From: Ignavibacteria bacterium
GTDB lineage: Bacteria > Bacteroidota > Ignavibacteria > Tepidaquicellales > Tepidaquicellaceae
Assembly: GCA_019694675.1 (NCBI GenBank)
Contig: JAIBBK010000033.1
Span: forward strand, 1-55,599
DNA length: 55,599 bases
Direction: 5' to 3'
Shown here: piece after piece, positions 18,173-27,324 of the stretch
Position numbering within the stretch: position 1 is the stretch's first letter
Layout: each line of letters starts with the position of its first letter
Translations under genes and position numbers: made by a program
The notes under the pieces: model-generated
Told to the model about the DNA's origin: nothing
The model's database searches: none
Seen by the model: the letters and a program-made list of their open reading frames with translations, nothing else

Positions 18173-18820
18173 ATGACTAGACTCCTTACTGTTATGCTGA
18201 TCTTCGTTGCAAGCCAGCTCATCCCGCATCTGACATTTGCTCAGGCAACAGCCATAAACACATACGCCGGTTACGCCTTTGAGGACGCCATCCGGTATCA
18301 GGATGTGCCGCTGGAATACGACGCGACTCTGGAAGGCGGATTGATCTGGGGCGCGGGATTTGAGTATGTGCCTTACAGGTCAAACTACGGAATTGAATTG
18401 CTGTATCTCAATCAAAGCTCAAACGCAATCCCCAATTCCAATTCAAATGATTCGCTTGTATCAGAATTTGAGGTCAAAATTAATTACGGACTTGTAGGAA
18501 CAAATGCTTACTTCAGCATGAACAGGGCTCGGACTTTCTATTCCTTTGCAGGTGCAATGCTCGGTCTTTCGTTTGTCAATTCAACGAGCAAAGCTACGTC
18601 TGCATCCGAGTCAAGCACTAACTTCGCATGGGGTCTCAGGCTTGGCACAAGGTTCAAACCTGCCGACAACATCTCTCTGAACTTCACCGCCCAACTGCTG
18701 TCTACTACTCAAGGTGTTACAAAAGACAGTTACCTGAGTTCGCAATACAATTCCGAAGGAAGCGCTTCAATAATCCAGTTCGGACTTCTTGGAGGTGTCT
18801 CTTACATTTTCGGAGATTAA
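18173..18820 (+). CDS. outer-membrane beta-barrel protein
   Basis: 215 aa from ATG at 18173. A signal peptide (MTRLLTVMLIFVASQLIPH, cleavage after FAQA) is followed by alternating aromatic/hydrophobic strands with turns (GLIWGAGFEYVPY, YGIELLYLNQSS, FAWGLRLGTRFKPADNISLNF) and a C-terminal strand ending SYIFGD. The size fits an eight-stranded OmpX/OmpA-type barrel. Function is unknown; such barrels serve adhesion, stability or small-molecule passage. A candidate promoter lies just upstream. The previous 289 bases hold no convincing gene. Confidence 0.85.
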   Translation: MTRLLTVMLIFVASQLIPHLTFAQATAINTYAGYAFEDAIRYQDVPLEYDATLEGGLIWGAGFEYVPYRSNYGIELLYLNQSSNAIPNSNSNDSLVSEFEVKINYGLVGTNAYFSMNRARTFYSFAGAMLGLSFVNSTSKATSASESSTNFAWGLRLGTRFKPADNISLNFTAQLLSTTQGVTKDSYLSSQYNSEGSASIIQFGLLGGVSYIFGD

Positions 18821-18839
18821 CATCATCGTTTTATCGTCT

Positions 18840-19385
18840 ATGAAAAAGAATGCATCGCGCACTTCGGACGAATCTGTGGCAAAGGCAACCGGCAAGAGCT
18901 GGAGTGAGTGGTTCAAAATCCTCGACAGTAAGAAGATGAATCTGAAAACTCACAGAGAGATCGCGAGCTGGCTGCACGAAAATTATGATATCAGCGGCTG
19001 GTGGAGCCAGATGGTAACAGTTGAATATGAAAAGGAAAGGGGCATGCGTGAAGATTATCAGAAACCCGGAGGATATGAGATAAGTGCGGGAAAGACCATC
19101 AACGCTTCAGTTGACTCGCTCTTCGGTTTTTTTGCTGACAAAGTGAAAAGAAAGAAGTGGCTTAAAGAGAAGGTAGAGATCTCAACAGCCACGCCGAATA
19201 AATCATTGCGGGCATTGTGGATAGATGACGGGACAAGGATCTCGGTCAACTTTTACCCGAAGTCTGAAAGCAAATGCCAGGTTACAGTTCAGCACCTGAA
19301 ACTGAAAGACAAGGCATCGGCTGTTTCCAGAAAGAAATTCTGGACGGAGAGACTGTCACAACTGAACGACATCGCAGTCGGATAA
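18840..19385 (+). CDS. DUF4287/SRPBCC-fold protein
   Basis: 181 aa from ATG at 18840. The N-terminal part (GKSWSEWFKILDSK, THREIASWLHENYDISGWWSQ) matches the DUF4287 helical domain, and the C-terminal part (about 75-180) looks like an AHSA1/SRPBCC small-ligand fold (IDDGTRISVNFYP). Proteins of this build are cytoplasmic and uncharacterised. It follows the barrel gene by 19 bases, so it may share the transcript, and is convergent with the first M3 peptidase gene, with only two bases between the stops. Confidence 0.8.
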   Translation: MKKNASRTSDESVAKATGKSWSEWFKILDSKKMNLKTHREIASWLHENYDISGWWSQMVTVEYEKERGMREDYQKPGGYEISAGKTINASVDSLFGFFADKVKRKKWLKEKVEISTATPNKSLRALWIDDGTRISVNFYPKSESKCQVTVQHLKLKDKASAVSRKKFWTERLSQLNDIAVG

Positions 19386-19387
19386 GA

Positions 19388-21112
19388 TCACACTGCGCCG
19401 ACCGCCATAACACTCTCATTGTCTTCGGCCCAGCCTTGGGCGTATGAGACTATGTTCTCAATTGTTGATCCCTCAAAGGGCGATCCGAGATCTGCGACTT
19501 TGAGAAGTTCCAGGAAAGGCTTTCGTCCGCCTTCATTACAGAGTCTCAGGTAATCTTCCCATGCAGTGCTTCTGTCGTTGTTCGACTTCTTCCAGAACTG
19601 AAGTGCGCAGACCTGTGCGAGGCAGTAGTCAATGTAATAAAACGGCATCCGGAACACATGCTGCTGGTGGAACCAGAATCCGCCTCGGTTAAGGAATTCA
19701 TTGTCTGCATAGTCAACCATCGGTGTGTACTTCTTTTCGATCTCCCTCCACTGCGCCTTTCTTTCCTCCGGCGTTGCATCCGGATTGTCGTAAACGAAAT
19801 GCTGGAATTCATCAATGCTTACTCCGTAAGGTATGAACTTGAGGGCTCTTGTAAGATGATGAAAGAGAAACTTGTCACCGTCCTCGCCGAAGAAGAGTTT
19901 CATCCACGGCCATGTCAGAAATTCCATGCCCATTGAATGAACTTCGCAAGCCTCCGCAGTTGCATGCCTGAACGCAGGGTTAACTTCATTCCTGCATACA
20001 AATGCCTGGAATGCGTGCCCTGCTTCGTGTGTCAGAACTCTCACGTCATGGCTTGTTCCGTTCATGTTGGCAAAGATGAACGGGCTCCTGTAGTCACCGA
20101 GAAATGAGCAGTAACCTCCGTTGGACTTTCCGTTCCTGTTGTACAGGTCCATCAGGTCTCCGTCAACCATAAAGTTGATGAATTCTGAAGTTTCAGGTGA
20201 CAGCTCTTCATACATGGTCACTGCATTGTCAACTATCCATTTAGGATCTCCCTTCGGAAATGGATTTCCGTCTGCAAAGTCATAAAGCGCATCGTAGTAA
20301 TAGAGCTTTTCCAGCCCGAGTCTCTTCCTTCGCATCTCATGCAGTACTTCGGTTACGGGGACGATGAACTCCTTAACATTATCCCTGAACTGTTTTACTT
20401 GCCCGGGGCCGTAATCGAACCTGTGCATTCTGTCATATCCGAGCTGAATGAAGTTATCATATCCCAGCTTCTTTGCCATGGATGTCCTCACCTTCACAAG
20501 CTCATCATAGATCCTGTCAAATTCCTTTTCATTGTCTTCAAAGAATTTCCACTTTGCCTCATTTGCTTCCTTTCTTTCGTCTCTGTCAGAAGACTGCATG
20601 TAAGGCTCCATGCCTGCAATGTTTCTGTCTTCGCCTCTGAACGGTATCTTTGCAGAAGCAATCAGCTTGATGTACTCATTGGTAAGTTTGCTTTCCTTCA
20701 CAAGTTCATCGGCGATCTCTTTTGAAAAAGTCCTCAGATCAGTTTCAGCATGGTCAAATACGATCTTTCCAAGATCCTTCTCCAGCTCCTTTCTGAATTT
20801 GGAACCGAGCAATGCTTTCTTCAACTCGCTCTCGATCTCAAGGAACTTTGGCTTATTGTTATCGAAAAATTCATGCTCTGCATTGTAATACTCGTCATTT
20901 GTATTGACGGTGAATCTGATCCTTGCAAGAGTCCGCATTGTATTCACATGCTCCATCTCTTTTATGATCCTGAGATAGGTTTCCTTTTGCGTTTCCGCAT
21001 CGGAAGCATTTCCGAAATCGCCGATCAGCGATCTCATCTCTGTTTCAAATGCTTCAAGGTCTGGCCTTTCGTAACCGAAATCTCCGAACTTAGCTGCCAT
21101 TTCAGTTTTCAT
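19388..21112 (-). CDS. M3-family oligoendopeptidase (copy A)
   Basis: 574 aa, standard length. Zinc site HEAGH in LTHEAGHAFQAF with the downstream Glu in EVHSMGMEFLTWPW; C-terminal FYYIDYCLAQVCALQFW is typical of the PepF/oligoendopeptidase group. No signal peptide, so it is cytoplasmic and would hydrolyse short peptides. A paralogue (25400-27103) lies 4.3 kb upstream on the same strand, separated by the [2Fe-2S] gene, typA and a repeat island. Downstream of the [2Fe-2S] gene by 36 bases, so probably the last gene of a typA transcript. Confidence 0.93.
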   Translation of the reverse strand: MKTEMAAKFGDFGYERPDLEAFETEMRSLIGDFGNASDAETQKETYLRIIKEMEHVNTMRTLARIRFTVNTNDEYYNAEHEFFDNNKPKFLEIESELKKALLGSKFRKELEKDLGKIVFDHAETDLRTFSKEIADELVKESKLTNEYIKLIASAKIPFRGEDRNIAGMEPYMQSSDRDERKEANEAKWKFFEDNEKEFDRIYDELVKVRTSMAKKLGYDNFIQLGYDRMHRFDYGPGQVKQFRDNVKEFIVPVTEVLHEMRRKRLGLEKLYYYDALYDFADGNPFPKGDPKWIVDNAVTMYEELSPETSEFINFMVDGDLMDLYNRNGKSNGGYCSFLGDYRSPFIFANMNGTSHDVRVLTHEAGHAFQAFVCRNEVNPAFRHATAEACEVHSMGMEFLTWPWMKLFFGEDGDKFLFHHLTRALKFIPYGVSIDEFQHFVYDNPDATPEERKAQWREIEKKYTPMVDYADNEFLNRGGFWFHQQHVFRMPFYYIDYCLAQVCALQFWKKSNNDRSTAWEDYLRLCNEGGRKPFLELLKVADLGSPFEGSTIENIVSYAQGWAEDNESVMAVGAV

Positions 21113-21148
21113 GTTTTTATTGTTGAAAATTTTTCGCTTCCCCGGAAC

Positions 21149-21541
21149 CTACTTCCAGCTTATCTCTATTCTGACTGATTCAGTGCTGTCTTCTGTAACG
21201 AGAAGATCCTTAACAACTTCACCTCCGATCAGGTGTTCCTGAATGATCCTTTCAAGATTTTCCTCATTGCATGAGTGGTACCAGACTCCTTCGGGATAAA
21301 CCACTGCGATCGGCCCTGCCGCACAAAGTCTCAGGCAATTGGCCTTTGTCCTGAAAACTCCTCCACTGCCTGTCAGCTTAAGTTCATCAAGCCTGTCCTT
21401 CAGATACTCCCATGCCCTTATGCCGTCCTCCTTGCTGCAGCATTTTGGCTTTGTCTGATCTGCACAGATGAAGATATGCCTTTTGATCCCCGCGATCTTC
21501 AGCTCTTCCGTTTTCTCAATGAGTTTCTTTGTCCGTGCCAT
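21149..21541 (-). CDS. thioredoxin-fold [2Fe-2S] ferredoxin
   Basis: 130 aa. The pattern of a thioredoxin-like [2Fe-2S] protein is present: first Cys in [13 protein letters not shown], then [23 protein letters not shown] with the second pair of Cys, and a C-terminal helix ([11 protein letters not shown]). These small cytoplasmic proteins carry one [2Fe-2S] cluster; the partner is unknown. It follows typA by 17 bases and precedes the M3 peptidase by 36, so the three genes form a likely operon. Confidence 0.85.
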   Translation of the reverse strand: MARTKKLIEKTEELKIAGIKRHIFICADQTKPKCCSKEDGIRAWEYLKDRLDELKLTGSGGVFRTKANCLRLCAAGPIAVVYPEGVWYHSCNEENLERIIQEHLIGGEVVKDLLVTEDSTESVRIEISWK

Positions 21542-21558
21542 GTTGAGTGTGATTTGCT

Positions 21559-23418
21559 TCAGATGCTTTCTGCTGATTCAAGTTTTCCGGTGAAGGCCTT
21601 GTTCCTGAGAGTATGACGCTTTGTGGATGAGAGTATCGCCTTCCTGAGCCTTATGCTCTTCGGAGTAACTTCCACAAGCTCGTCATCTTTAATGAATTCG
21701 ATCGCACGCTCAAGTGTCATCGGTATCACGGGAGTAAGCATTATTCCGTCATCCTTTCCTGAAGCCCTCATGTTTGTGAGTTTTTTCCCTTTGCACGGAT
21801 TGACATCAAGGTCATTGTCGCGGTTATGTTCGCCTACAATCATTCCTTCATATACAGGTTCGTTTGGAACGGTGAAGAGAGTTCCGCGAGGCTCCAGGTT
21901 GTATAATGCATAAGAAAGTGCATCTCCCTGCCTGTCTGAAACAAGCGAACCCGTTACCCTTGAGCTGAAGTCACCTCTGTAATCTTCGTATCCCTGCAGG
22001 TAAGAATTCATTATTCCTGTTCCTCTTGTGTCTGTGAGAAATTCATTACGGTATCCGATGAGCGACCTTGAAGGAATGCTGAATTCCATTCTCACTCTTC
22101 CGGATCCGTGATTGACAAGGTTGATCATCCTGCCTTTTCTCCTCGAAAGCTTCTCAGACACAATACCGACGAAGTCCTCGTCGCAGTCTATGAACAAATG
22201 CTCTATCGGCTCAAGTCTCTTGCCATTGCTGACTTTGTAGATGACCTGCGGCCTGCCCACGCTCAGCTCGTAGCCTTCCCTTCTCATCGTTTCTATTATG
22301 ATCGCCATCTGAAATTCGCCGCGTCCCTTAACGATGAAGCTGTCGCCTTCGGGAGAGTCTTCGATCTTAAGCGCTACGTTTCTCAGAGCTTCCTTGAAAA
22401 GCCGCTCCCTGATCTTGTTTGACTGCACATGCTTTCCCTCCCTGCCCGCGAGCGGAGATGTGTTGATGGAAAACATCATCGAGATCGTCGGCTCGTCAAC
22501 GGCAATTCTCTTCAGCGCCTTTGGCGACTCCCTGTTGCAGATGGTATCCCCGATGTGAACGTCTTCTATGCCTGCAAGAATTGCAATGTCACCGGCTTCA
22601 GAGAACTCCGAATCCCTAAGGTTTATTCCTTCATAGTTCTGAAGTTTGGAGATCCTCAGCGGGAGCACTTCCGAATCCTCATTAATGCAGACGAGCTCAT
22701 CGTTTTGCCTGACTGTGCCGTTGGCTATCTTCCCTATTGCAAGCCTTCCGAGATAGTCTGAGTATCCGAGGTCGGCAACCAGCATCTGAAACGGCTCGGC
22801 GGGATCGAATTCGGGGCCCGGAATTTCTTCAATAATGGTATCAAACAATTTGCTCAGATCTTCTGCACTGTCATCAGGATTCTTCATGGCTCTTCCTTCC
22901 CTGCCCACCGCATAAAGGACCGGAAACTCGATCTGTGTTTCAGTTGCATCAAGGTCGAGAAAGAGTTCGTAGATCTCGTCAAGCACTTCAGAAGGACGCG
23001 CATCTTTACGGTCAACTTTGTTAACGACCACTATCACCTTAAGCTTTGCTTCAAGCGCTTTGCGTAGTACAAATCTCGTCTGCGGAAGCGGGCCTTCGGA
23101 AGCATCAACAAGCAGGACCACACCGTCAACCATCATCAGTGCGCGTTCCACTTCACCGCCGAAGTCCGCGTGCCCGGGCGTATCGAGTATGTTGATCTTA
23201 ACTCCGTTCCATTTCACAGAACAGTTCTTTGCGGCTATCGTGATACCGCGTTCCTTTTCAAGATCCATGTTGTCCATCAGACGCTCGGCTACCTCCTGAT
23301 TTTCTCTGAACATTCCGCTCTGCCTGAACATGTGGTCAACAAGTGTCGTCTTTCCGTGGTCAACGTGCGCAATTATTGCTATGTTTCTCAGTTTGTTATT
23401 GCGAGATAATGCTTTCAT
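21559..23418 (-). CDS. typA: ribosome-associated translational GTPase TypA/BipA
   Basis: 619 aa. G1 [10 protein letters not shown]3 [13 protein letters not shown]4 VVNKVDR; EF-G-like domains III and V follow, and the BipA-specific C-terminal domain contains [19 protein letters not shown] and [33 protein letters not shown]. BipA binds the ribosome and assists assembly and stress or low-temperature growth. Start ATG at 23418, with a candidate promoter 67 bases upstream and a small stem-loop in the leader (ATTCCC/GGGAAT). First gene of a probable typA / [2Fe-2S] / M3 peptidase operon. Confidence 0.97.
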   Translation of the reverse strand: MKALSRNNKLRNIAIIAHVDHGKTTLVDHMFRQSGMFRENQEVAERLMDNMDLEKERGITIAAKNCSVKWNGVKINILDTPGHADFGGEVERALMMVDGVVLLVDASEGPLPQTRFVLRKALEAKLKVIVVVNKVDRKDARPSEVLDEIYELFLDLDATETQIEFPVLYAVGREGRAMKNPDDSAEDLSKLFDTIIEEIPGPEFDPAEPFQMLVADLGYSDYLGRLAIGKIANGTVRQNDELVCINEDSEVLPLRISKLQNYEGINLRDSEFSEAGDIAILAGIEDVHIGDTICNRESPKALKRIAVDEPTISMMFSINTSPLAGREGKHVQSNKIRERLFKEALRNVALKIEDSPEGDSFIVKGRGEFQMAIIIETMRREGYELSVGRPQVIYKVSNGKRLEPIEHLFIDCDEDFVGIVSEKLSRRKGRMINLVNHGSGRVRMEFSIPSRSLIGYRNEFLTDTRGTGIMNSYLQGYEDYRGDFSSRVTGSLVSDRQGDALSYALYNLEPRGTLFTVPNEPVYEGMIVGEHNRDNDLDVNPCKGKKLTNMRASGKDDGIMLTPVIPMTLERAIEFIKDDELVEVTPKSIRLRKAILSSTKRHTLRNKAFTGKLESAESI

Positions 23419-23429
23419 TCAGTTGTTTA

Positions 23430-23456
23430 AGAATTCCCTTATCGTTTCAGGGAATA
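23430..23456 (-). promoter_or_regulatory. stem-loop in the typA leader
   Basis: AATTCCC and GGGAATA/T arms separated by 11 bases lie 12-38 bases before the typA ATG, inside the predicted 5' leader. It could affect translation; it has no U tract on the typA strand. Confidence 0.3.
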
Positions 23457-23484
23457 TTTTGGGGGGATAATTTCATTTTGGGAG

Positions 23485-23515
23485 CAAAAATAACCTTATT
23501 GTATTTGGTAAACAA
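23485..23515 (-). promoter_or_regulatory. candidate Bacteroidota-type promoter of typA
   Basis: On the minus strand: TTG (23515-23513), 20 bases, TATTTTTG (23492-23485). The same arrangement and exact spacing occurs at 18121 and 27325. Confidence 0.5.
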
Positions 23516-23519
23516 GGCA

Positions 23520-23775
23520 TGTGATCAGCGCCCTTTGGAAGTTTCCTGATTGCTTTCCAAATTATCTTGCCGAGTGGAAAAAGTCCAAGTTCTTACGACT
23601 GTGCCGGTGCCTCTCTGTTTCAGACGGGTTCCCGAACGTAGTGAGGGTCGCCGGCAGCTTACCCGGAGCAACCCGACTTGTCTTAGCATCACATCCGCGT
23701 TTAGCCCATCCAGTTTTTACAACTCAATTGAACTCGCAATTGCAGTTAGCCAAGTTGCAGTGAATACTAGTATCA
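23520..23775. other. no gene seen; degenerate sequence before the repeat island
   Basis: These 256 bases have short open frames only. The stretch just before 23776 (ACTAGTATCA then ATGAGC) resembles a broken version of the NPSTTI-SYDL junction expected upstream of a T9SS sorting domain, so it may be the decayed body of the gene whose tail is preserved next door. Confidence 0.4.
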
Positions 23776-24024
23776 ATGAGCTACGATCTTCCCAACAGCG
23801 GGTTCGTTACGCTCAAAGTGTATGACATGCTCGGGCGTGAAGTGAAGACCCTTGTGAATGAGATGAAGACTGCGGGATATCACGAAGCGCAGTTCACTCA
23901 GCCCACGGATTCATCCGTGGGCGAATGGCGGAGACTCGCCAGCGGCGCGTACTTCTACCGGCTTTCGGTAAGCGGTAGTGCGGGAGAGTTTGTTGCGGTG
24001 AGGAAGTGTGTAATACTGAAGTAA
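23776..24024 (+). pseudogene. orphan T9SS C-terminal sorting domain fragment
   Basis: 82 codons: SYDLPNSGFVTLKVYDMLGR, then LVNEMKTAGYHEAQF, LASGAYFYRLSV and a final KCVILK, which is the last ~70 residues of a T9SS cargo protein. No passenger domain or NYPNPFNP motif is in frame upstream. A palindrome-bearing segment (from 23899, QPTDSSVGEWRR) is inserted in frame between the 'F' and the 'LASG' strand, where intact homologues in this window have only a few residues. Best read as the remnant of a secreted-protein gene. Confidence 0.7.
23782..23801 (+). repeat. 20-bp direct repeat, left copy
   Basis: TACGATCTTCCCAACAGCGG, inside the sorting-domain fragment. An exact second copy lies at 25334-25353, at the far end of the repeat island, 1552 bases away. 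Confidence 0.8.
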
Positions 24025-24351
24025 TAGCGCCCGCACTCAGCCCACGGATTCATCCGTGGGCGAATGGCGGAGACTTGCGAGCGGCGCATACTTCTACCGG
24101 CTTTCGGTAAGCGGCGATGCGGGAGAGTTTGTCGCGGTGAGGAAGTGTGTAATACTGAAGTAATAGCGCCCGCATTCAGCCCACGGATTCATCCGTGGGC
24201 GAATGGCGGAGACTCGCCAGCGGCGCGTACTTCTACCGGCTTTCGGTAAGCGGTAGTGCGGGAGAGTTTGTTGCGGTAAAGAAGTGTGTAATACTGAAAT
24301 AGTAGCGCCCGCATTCAGCCCACGGATTCATCCGCGGGCGAATGGCTGATA
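23899..24351 (+). repeat. 139-bp tandem repeat (3 copies plus palindrome of a 4th)
   Basis: Units begin at 23899, 24038 and 24177 with exact 139-base spacing; a fourth begins at 24316 but stops after about 35 bases. Each starts with the palindrome whose arms are GCCCACGGAT and ATCCGTGGGC, followed by the tail of a T9SS sorting domain (ASGAYFYRLSVSGSAGEF...VILK, stop). Because 139 is not a multiple of 3, the copies are in different frames and cannot make one long protein. Confidence 0.9.
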
Positions 24352-24410
24352 AATCCGCAGGTAACAGGAAACTTCGATTCCAGCGCATTTTAGCATATAA
24401 GTTCGAATTA

Positions 24411-24689
24411 TTCTCAAGAATAATTGCTCCGTACTCAAGAATAATTGCTCCGTACGCAAGAATAATTGCTCCGTACTCAAGAATAATTGCTCCGTACGCA
24501 AGAATAAATGCTCCGTACGCATGAATAACCGCTCCGTACTCAAGAATGACTGCTCCGTACTCAAGAATAACTGCTCCGTACTCAAGAATAACTGCTCCGT
24601 ACTCAGGGATAATTGCTCCGTACGCAAGAATAATTACTCCGTACTCAGGAATAACTGTTCCGTACTCAAGAATAACTGCTCCGTACTCG
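24411..24689 (+). repeat. 21-bp minisatellite, 13 units
   Basis: Thirteen units with exact 21-base spacing (core GCTCCGTACTCAAGAATAA, first core at 24426, last at 24678), varying at a few fixed positions. All three plus frames and at least two minus frames are open because the period is a multiple of three; one minus frame reads repeated EYGAVIL, one plus frame NNCSVLK. There is no good start signal for either, so it is listed as DNA repeat, not as a gene. Confidence 0.9.
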
Positions 24690-24735
24690 AATTTATTTGC
24701 GAAGATATGTGCCCACGCGGCGCCGTCTTCGTCGC

Positions 24736-25319
24736 GTCCCGAAAACACAAATCGTTTTCGGGACTGCTCAGACAGACGCCGCTAGCTTGAAGCAACATCC
24801 CACTAAGCCAAAAGCAACGTCACACTGAGCAGTCCCGATAACGCAAAGCGTTATTGGGACGAGACGAAGTGCGACGTTGCGTGTGAGGCATTGATGAAGT
24901 GTGAACTTTTGTTGACTCATCGCGACGCTGTCCCGAAAACACAAATCGTTTTCGGGACTGCTCAGACAGACGCCGCTAGCTTGAAGCAACATCCCACTAA
25001 GCCAAAAGCAACGTCACACTGAGCAGTCCCGATAACGCAAAGCGTTATTGGGACGAGACGAAGTGCGACGTTGCGCGATGAGGCATTGATGAAGTGTGAA
25101 CTCTTGTTGACTCATCGCGACGCAGTCCCGAAAACATAACTCGTATTCGGGAATGCTGATACATATACCGCTTGTTTGAATCAACTTCAGCTTGAGCCAA
25201 AAGCAACGTCACACTGAGCAGTCCCGATAACGCAAAGCGTTATTGGGACGAGACGAAGTGCGACGTTGCGCGATGAGGCATTGATGAAGTGTGAACTCTT
25301 GTTGACTCATCGCGACGGA
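24736..25319. repeat. three ~195-bp tandem units with nested hairpins
   Basis: Units start at 24736, 24930 and 25125 (194-195 bases each). Copies 1 and 2 begin with a perfect 11-bp hairpin (GTCCCGAAAAC / GTTTTCGGGAC). All three contain an identical 67-base imperfect palindrome (24814-24880, 25008-25074, 25203-25269): outer arms GCAACGTC / GACGTTGC, inner arms GTCCCGATAACG / CGTTATTGGGAC. Copies 2 and 3 have a further GCGATGAG / CTCATCGC pair. The structure is that of a REP/BIME or MITE-like mosaic; no open frame fits it. Confidence 0.88.
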
Positions 25320-25333
25320 GTCCTGAAATAAGT

Positions 25334-25353
25334 TACGATCTTCCCAACAGCGG
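25334..25353 (+). repeat. 20-bp direct repeat, right copy
   Basis: Exact copy of 23782-23801. Here the following sequence does not continue the sorting-domain reading, so only this short piece is duplicated. Confidence 0.8.
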
Positions 25354-25399
25354 ATTACAAACAACGTTAGACTTTAGCCGGCCTTTCGTGAATTGATCT

Positions 25400-27103
25400 T
25401 CAAAGAGAATTATCATCCACACTGTCAAGGTAGCTTTCGATCTCGCCTGCAAGTTTCTTTATCACACCGGCATCAAAGGGTGACTCGAGTCCGGCGCTGC
25501 TAAGCACATTCAGAAATGATTTACTGCCCCCGATGTTGCACACTTCAATATACTTTCCCAGATACTCGCCGAAGCCTGCGCTGTTATGGATTGCGTTGCT
25601 CCAGAACTGAAACGCACAGATCTGCGCAAGGCAGTAATCAATGTAATAAAAAGGCGACTCGTAAATGTGCCCCTGCTTCTGCCATCTTCCTCCCGTTTCA
25701 AGATACTCAATGTCACCGTAATTGAGGTGCGGCATGTAGATCTTCTCAAGCTCTCTCCACTTGGCGTTTCTCTCCTTCGGCTTTGCTGCCGGATTCTCGT
25801 AAACCCAGTGCTGAAATTCGTCAACAAGTACGCCGTAAGGCAGGAAATGCACCGTGTTGCACAGGTGCGTGTATTTAAACTTCTCCGTATCTTCCTTAAA
25901 GAACAGATCCATCCACGGGTAAGTGAGAAATTCCATGCTCATGGAATGGATCTCCGCCGTTTCATAAGACGGAAGCATATACTCGAACACTTCAAAGTCC
26001 CTGTTGCAGTATGACTGGAACGCATGCCCGGCTTCATGCGTAAGCACGGTAATGTCATCGTCTGTTCCGTTCATGTTTGCAAAGATATAGGGATTCCTGT
26101 ATACCGGAATGTAATCGCAGTAGCCCATGTCCGCCTTTCCTTTTCTGCTGATCACATCCATAAGATCATTTTCCATCATGTATCTGTAGAACACGGATGT
26201 CTCAGGCGAAAGCTCATCATACATCTTCTCACCGTTCTTCAGGATCCATTCCGGGTCTCCTTTCGGATGTGAGTTTCCGGTTGTGTACTGGCAAAACAGA
26301 TCATAGACCATGAGCTTTTCTACGCCAAGCCTTGCCCTCTGTTTTTCCCTCAGCTTCATCGAGAGGGGAACAATGTAGTCCCTTATACTCTTTCTGAATC
26401 CTTCCACCATGCTCTTGTTATAGTCCGCGCGGCTCATTCTGTTATAACCCAGCTCAACAAAATTCCCGTACCCGAGCCTGGAGGCCATGTCATTTCTCAG
26501 GTAAACGAGCTTGTCATAGATCGTGTCAAATTCTGCGGCGTTCTCTTCAAAGAATCTCCAGTACAGATGAAATGCTTCCTTCCTGGTTTCCCTGTCTTCA
26601 GATTCCATGTAAGGTTCCATCTCCTGCAGATTCTTCTCTTCTCCCCTGAACATGATCTTTGCGGAAGCTTTCAGCTTCATGTACTGGCTTCCGAGATGAT
26701 TCTCTTTCTGAAGGTCTTCAATCACTTCGTGGTTGGTTGTCTTCGCCTTCATTTCCGCAAGCTTGAACAGGTAATCACCGTAATGCTTCTTGAGGTCGCT
26801 GATATGCCGGCAGTTTACAAGGGCCTTGCAGTACTTCGTCAGGCACTCCTCGTACAGGGGTTGCGACTCGTCCATGTAATCCTGCTCTTCCTGAAACGAA
26901 GCATTATTCGTGTCATTGGAGTAATTTATGGCGGCAAGGGACTTCATTGATTCGAATTCCTTCCGTAAAACAGTTACCTGCTCTATGATCGCCTTCTCTT
27001 CCTCAAATGAGCCTGCGTGCTCAAACGAATTTATGAGCTCTTCAAATCTCTTAACGGTCTTCTCAATATCCGGCCTGACATAGGTCATTTCAGAAAATCT
27101 CAT
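25400..27103 (-). CDS. M3-family oligoendopeptidase (copy B)
   Basis: 567 aa. Zinc site in LTHEAGHAFQSY, downstream Glu in EIHSMSMEFLTYPW, and the C-terminal FYYIDYCLAQICAFQFW. It aligns end to end with copy A at 19388-21112, with many substitutions, so the duplication is old. Cytoplasmic peptidase of small peptides. The repeat island begins immediately downstream of its stop. No clear promoter consensus upstream. Confidence 0.93.
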   Translation of the reverse strand: MRFSEMTYVRPDIEKTVKRFEELINSFEHAGSFEEEKAIIEQVTVLRKEFESMKSLAAINYSNDTNNASFQEEQDYMDESQPLYEECLTKYCKALVNCRHISDLKKHYGDYLFKLAEMKAKTTNHEVIEDLQKENHLGSQYMKLKASAKIMFRGEEKNLQEMEPYMESEDRETRKEAFHLYWRFFEENAAEFDTIYDKLVYLRNDMASRLGYGNFVELGYNRMSRADYNKSMVEGFRKSIRDYIVPLSMKLREKQRARLGVEKLMVYDLFCQYTTGNSHPKGDPEWILKNGEKMYDELSPETSVFYRYMMENDLMDVISRKGKADMGYCDYIPVYRNPYIFANMNGTDDDITVLTHEAGHAFQSYCNRDFEVFEYMLPSYETAEIHSMSMEFLTYPWMDLFFKEDTEKFKYTHLCNTVHFLPYGVLVDEFQHWVYENPAAKPKERNAKWRELEKIYMPHLNYGDIEYLETGGRWQKQGHIYESPFYYIDYCLAQICAFQFWSNAIHNSAGFGEYLGKYIEVCNIGGSKSFLNVLSSAGLESPFDAGVIKKLAGEIESYLDSVDDNSL

Positions 27104-27324
27104 CTTGTTCGTACTTTTTTGATTGGAATAAATTTCTGCAAAGATGGTTCTTTGGATTCAATTTTTCTATCCACTATAATAGGAACAAAATGAGATTCTT
27201 GGGTTCATGTCCAAGACATCAAAATTGACTTTCAGCAGGATCAGATGAAATCAATTGACAAATATTGTATACATATGACACCCGGAAAGATCAATGCGGG
27301 TCTGAGTCCGTTGTGTTTGAATAA

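Noticed and set aside
24233..24748. 171-codon minus-strand ORF with EYGAVIL heptads
   Set aside because: It is open only because the 21-bp repeat is a multiple of three and runs into the sorting-domain repeats antisense. There is no start signal or recognisable domain outside the repeat.
24521..24790. 89-codon plus-strand ORF reading NNCSVLK repeats
   Set aside because: Same cause: it lies over the minisatellite, and the part beyond it enters the hairpin repeats.
23419..25399. Insertion sequence or composite transposon
   Set aside because: No transposase, terminal inverted repeats or target-site duplication of IS type; only repeats and a gene fragment.
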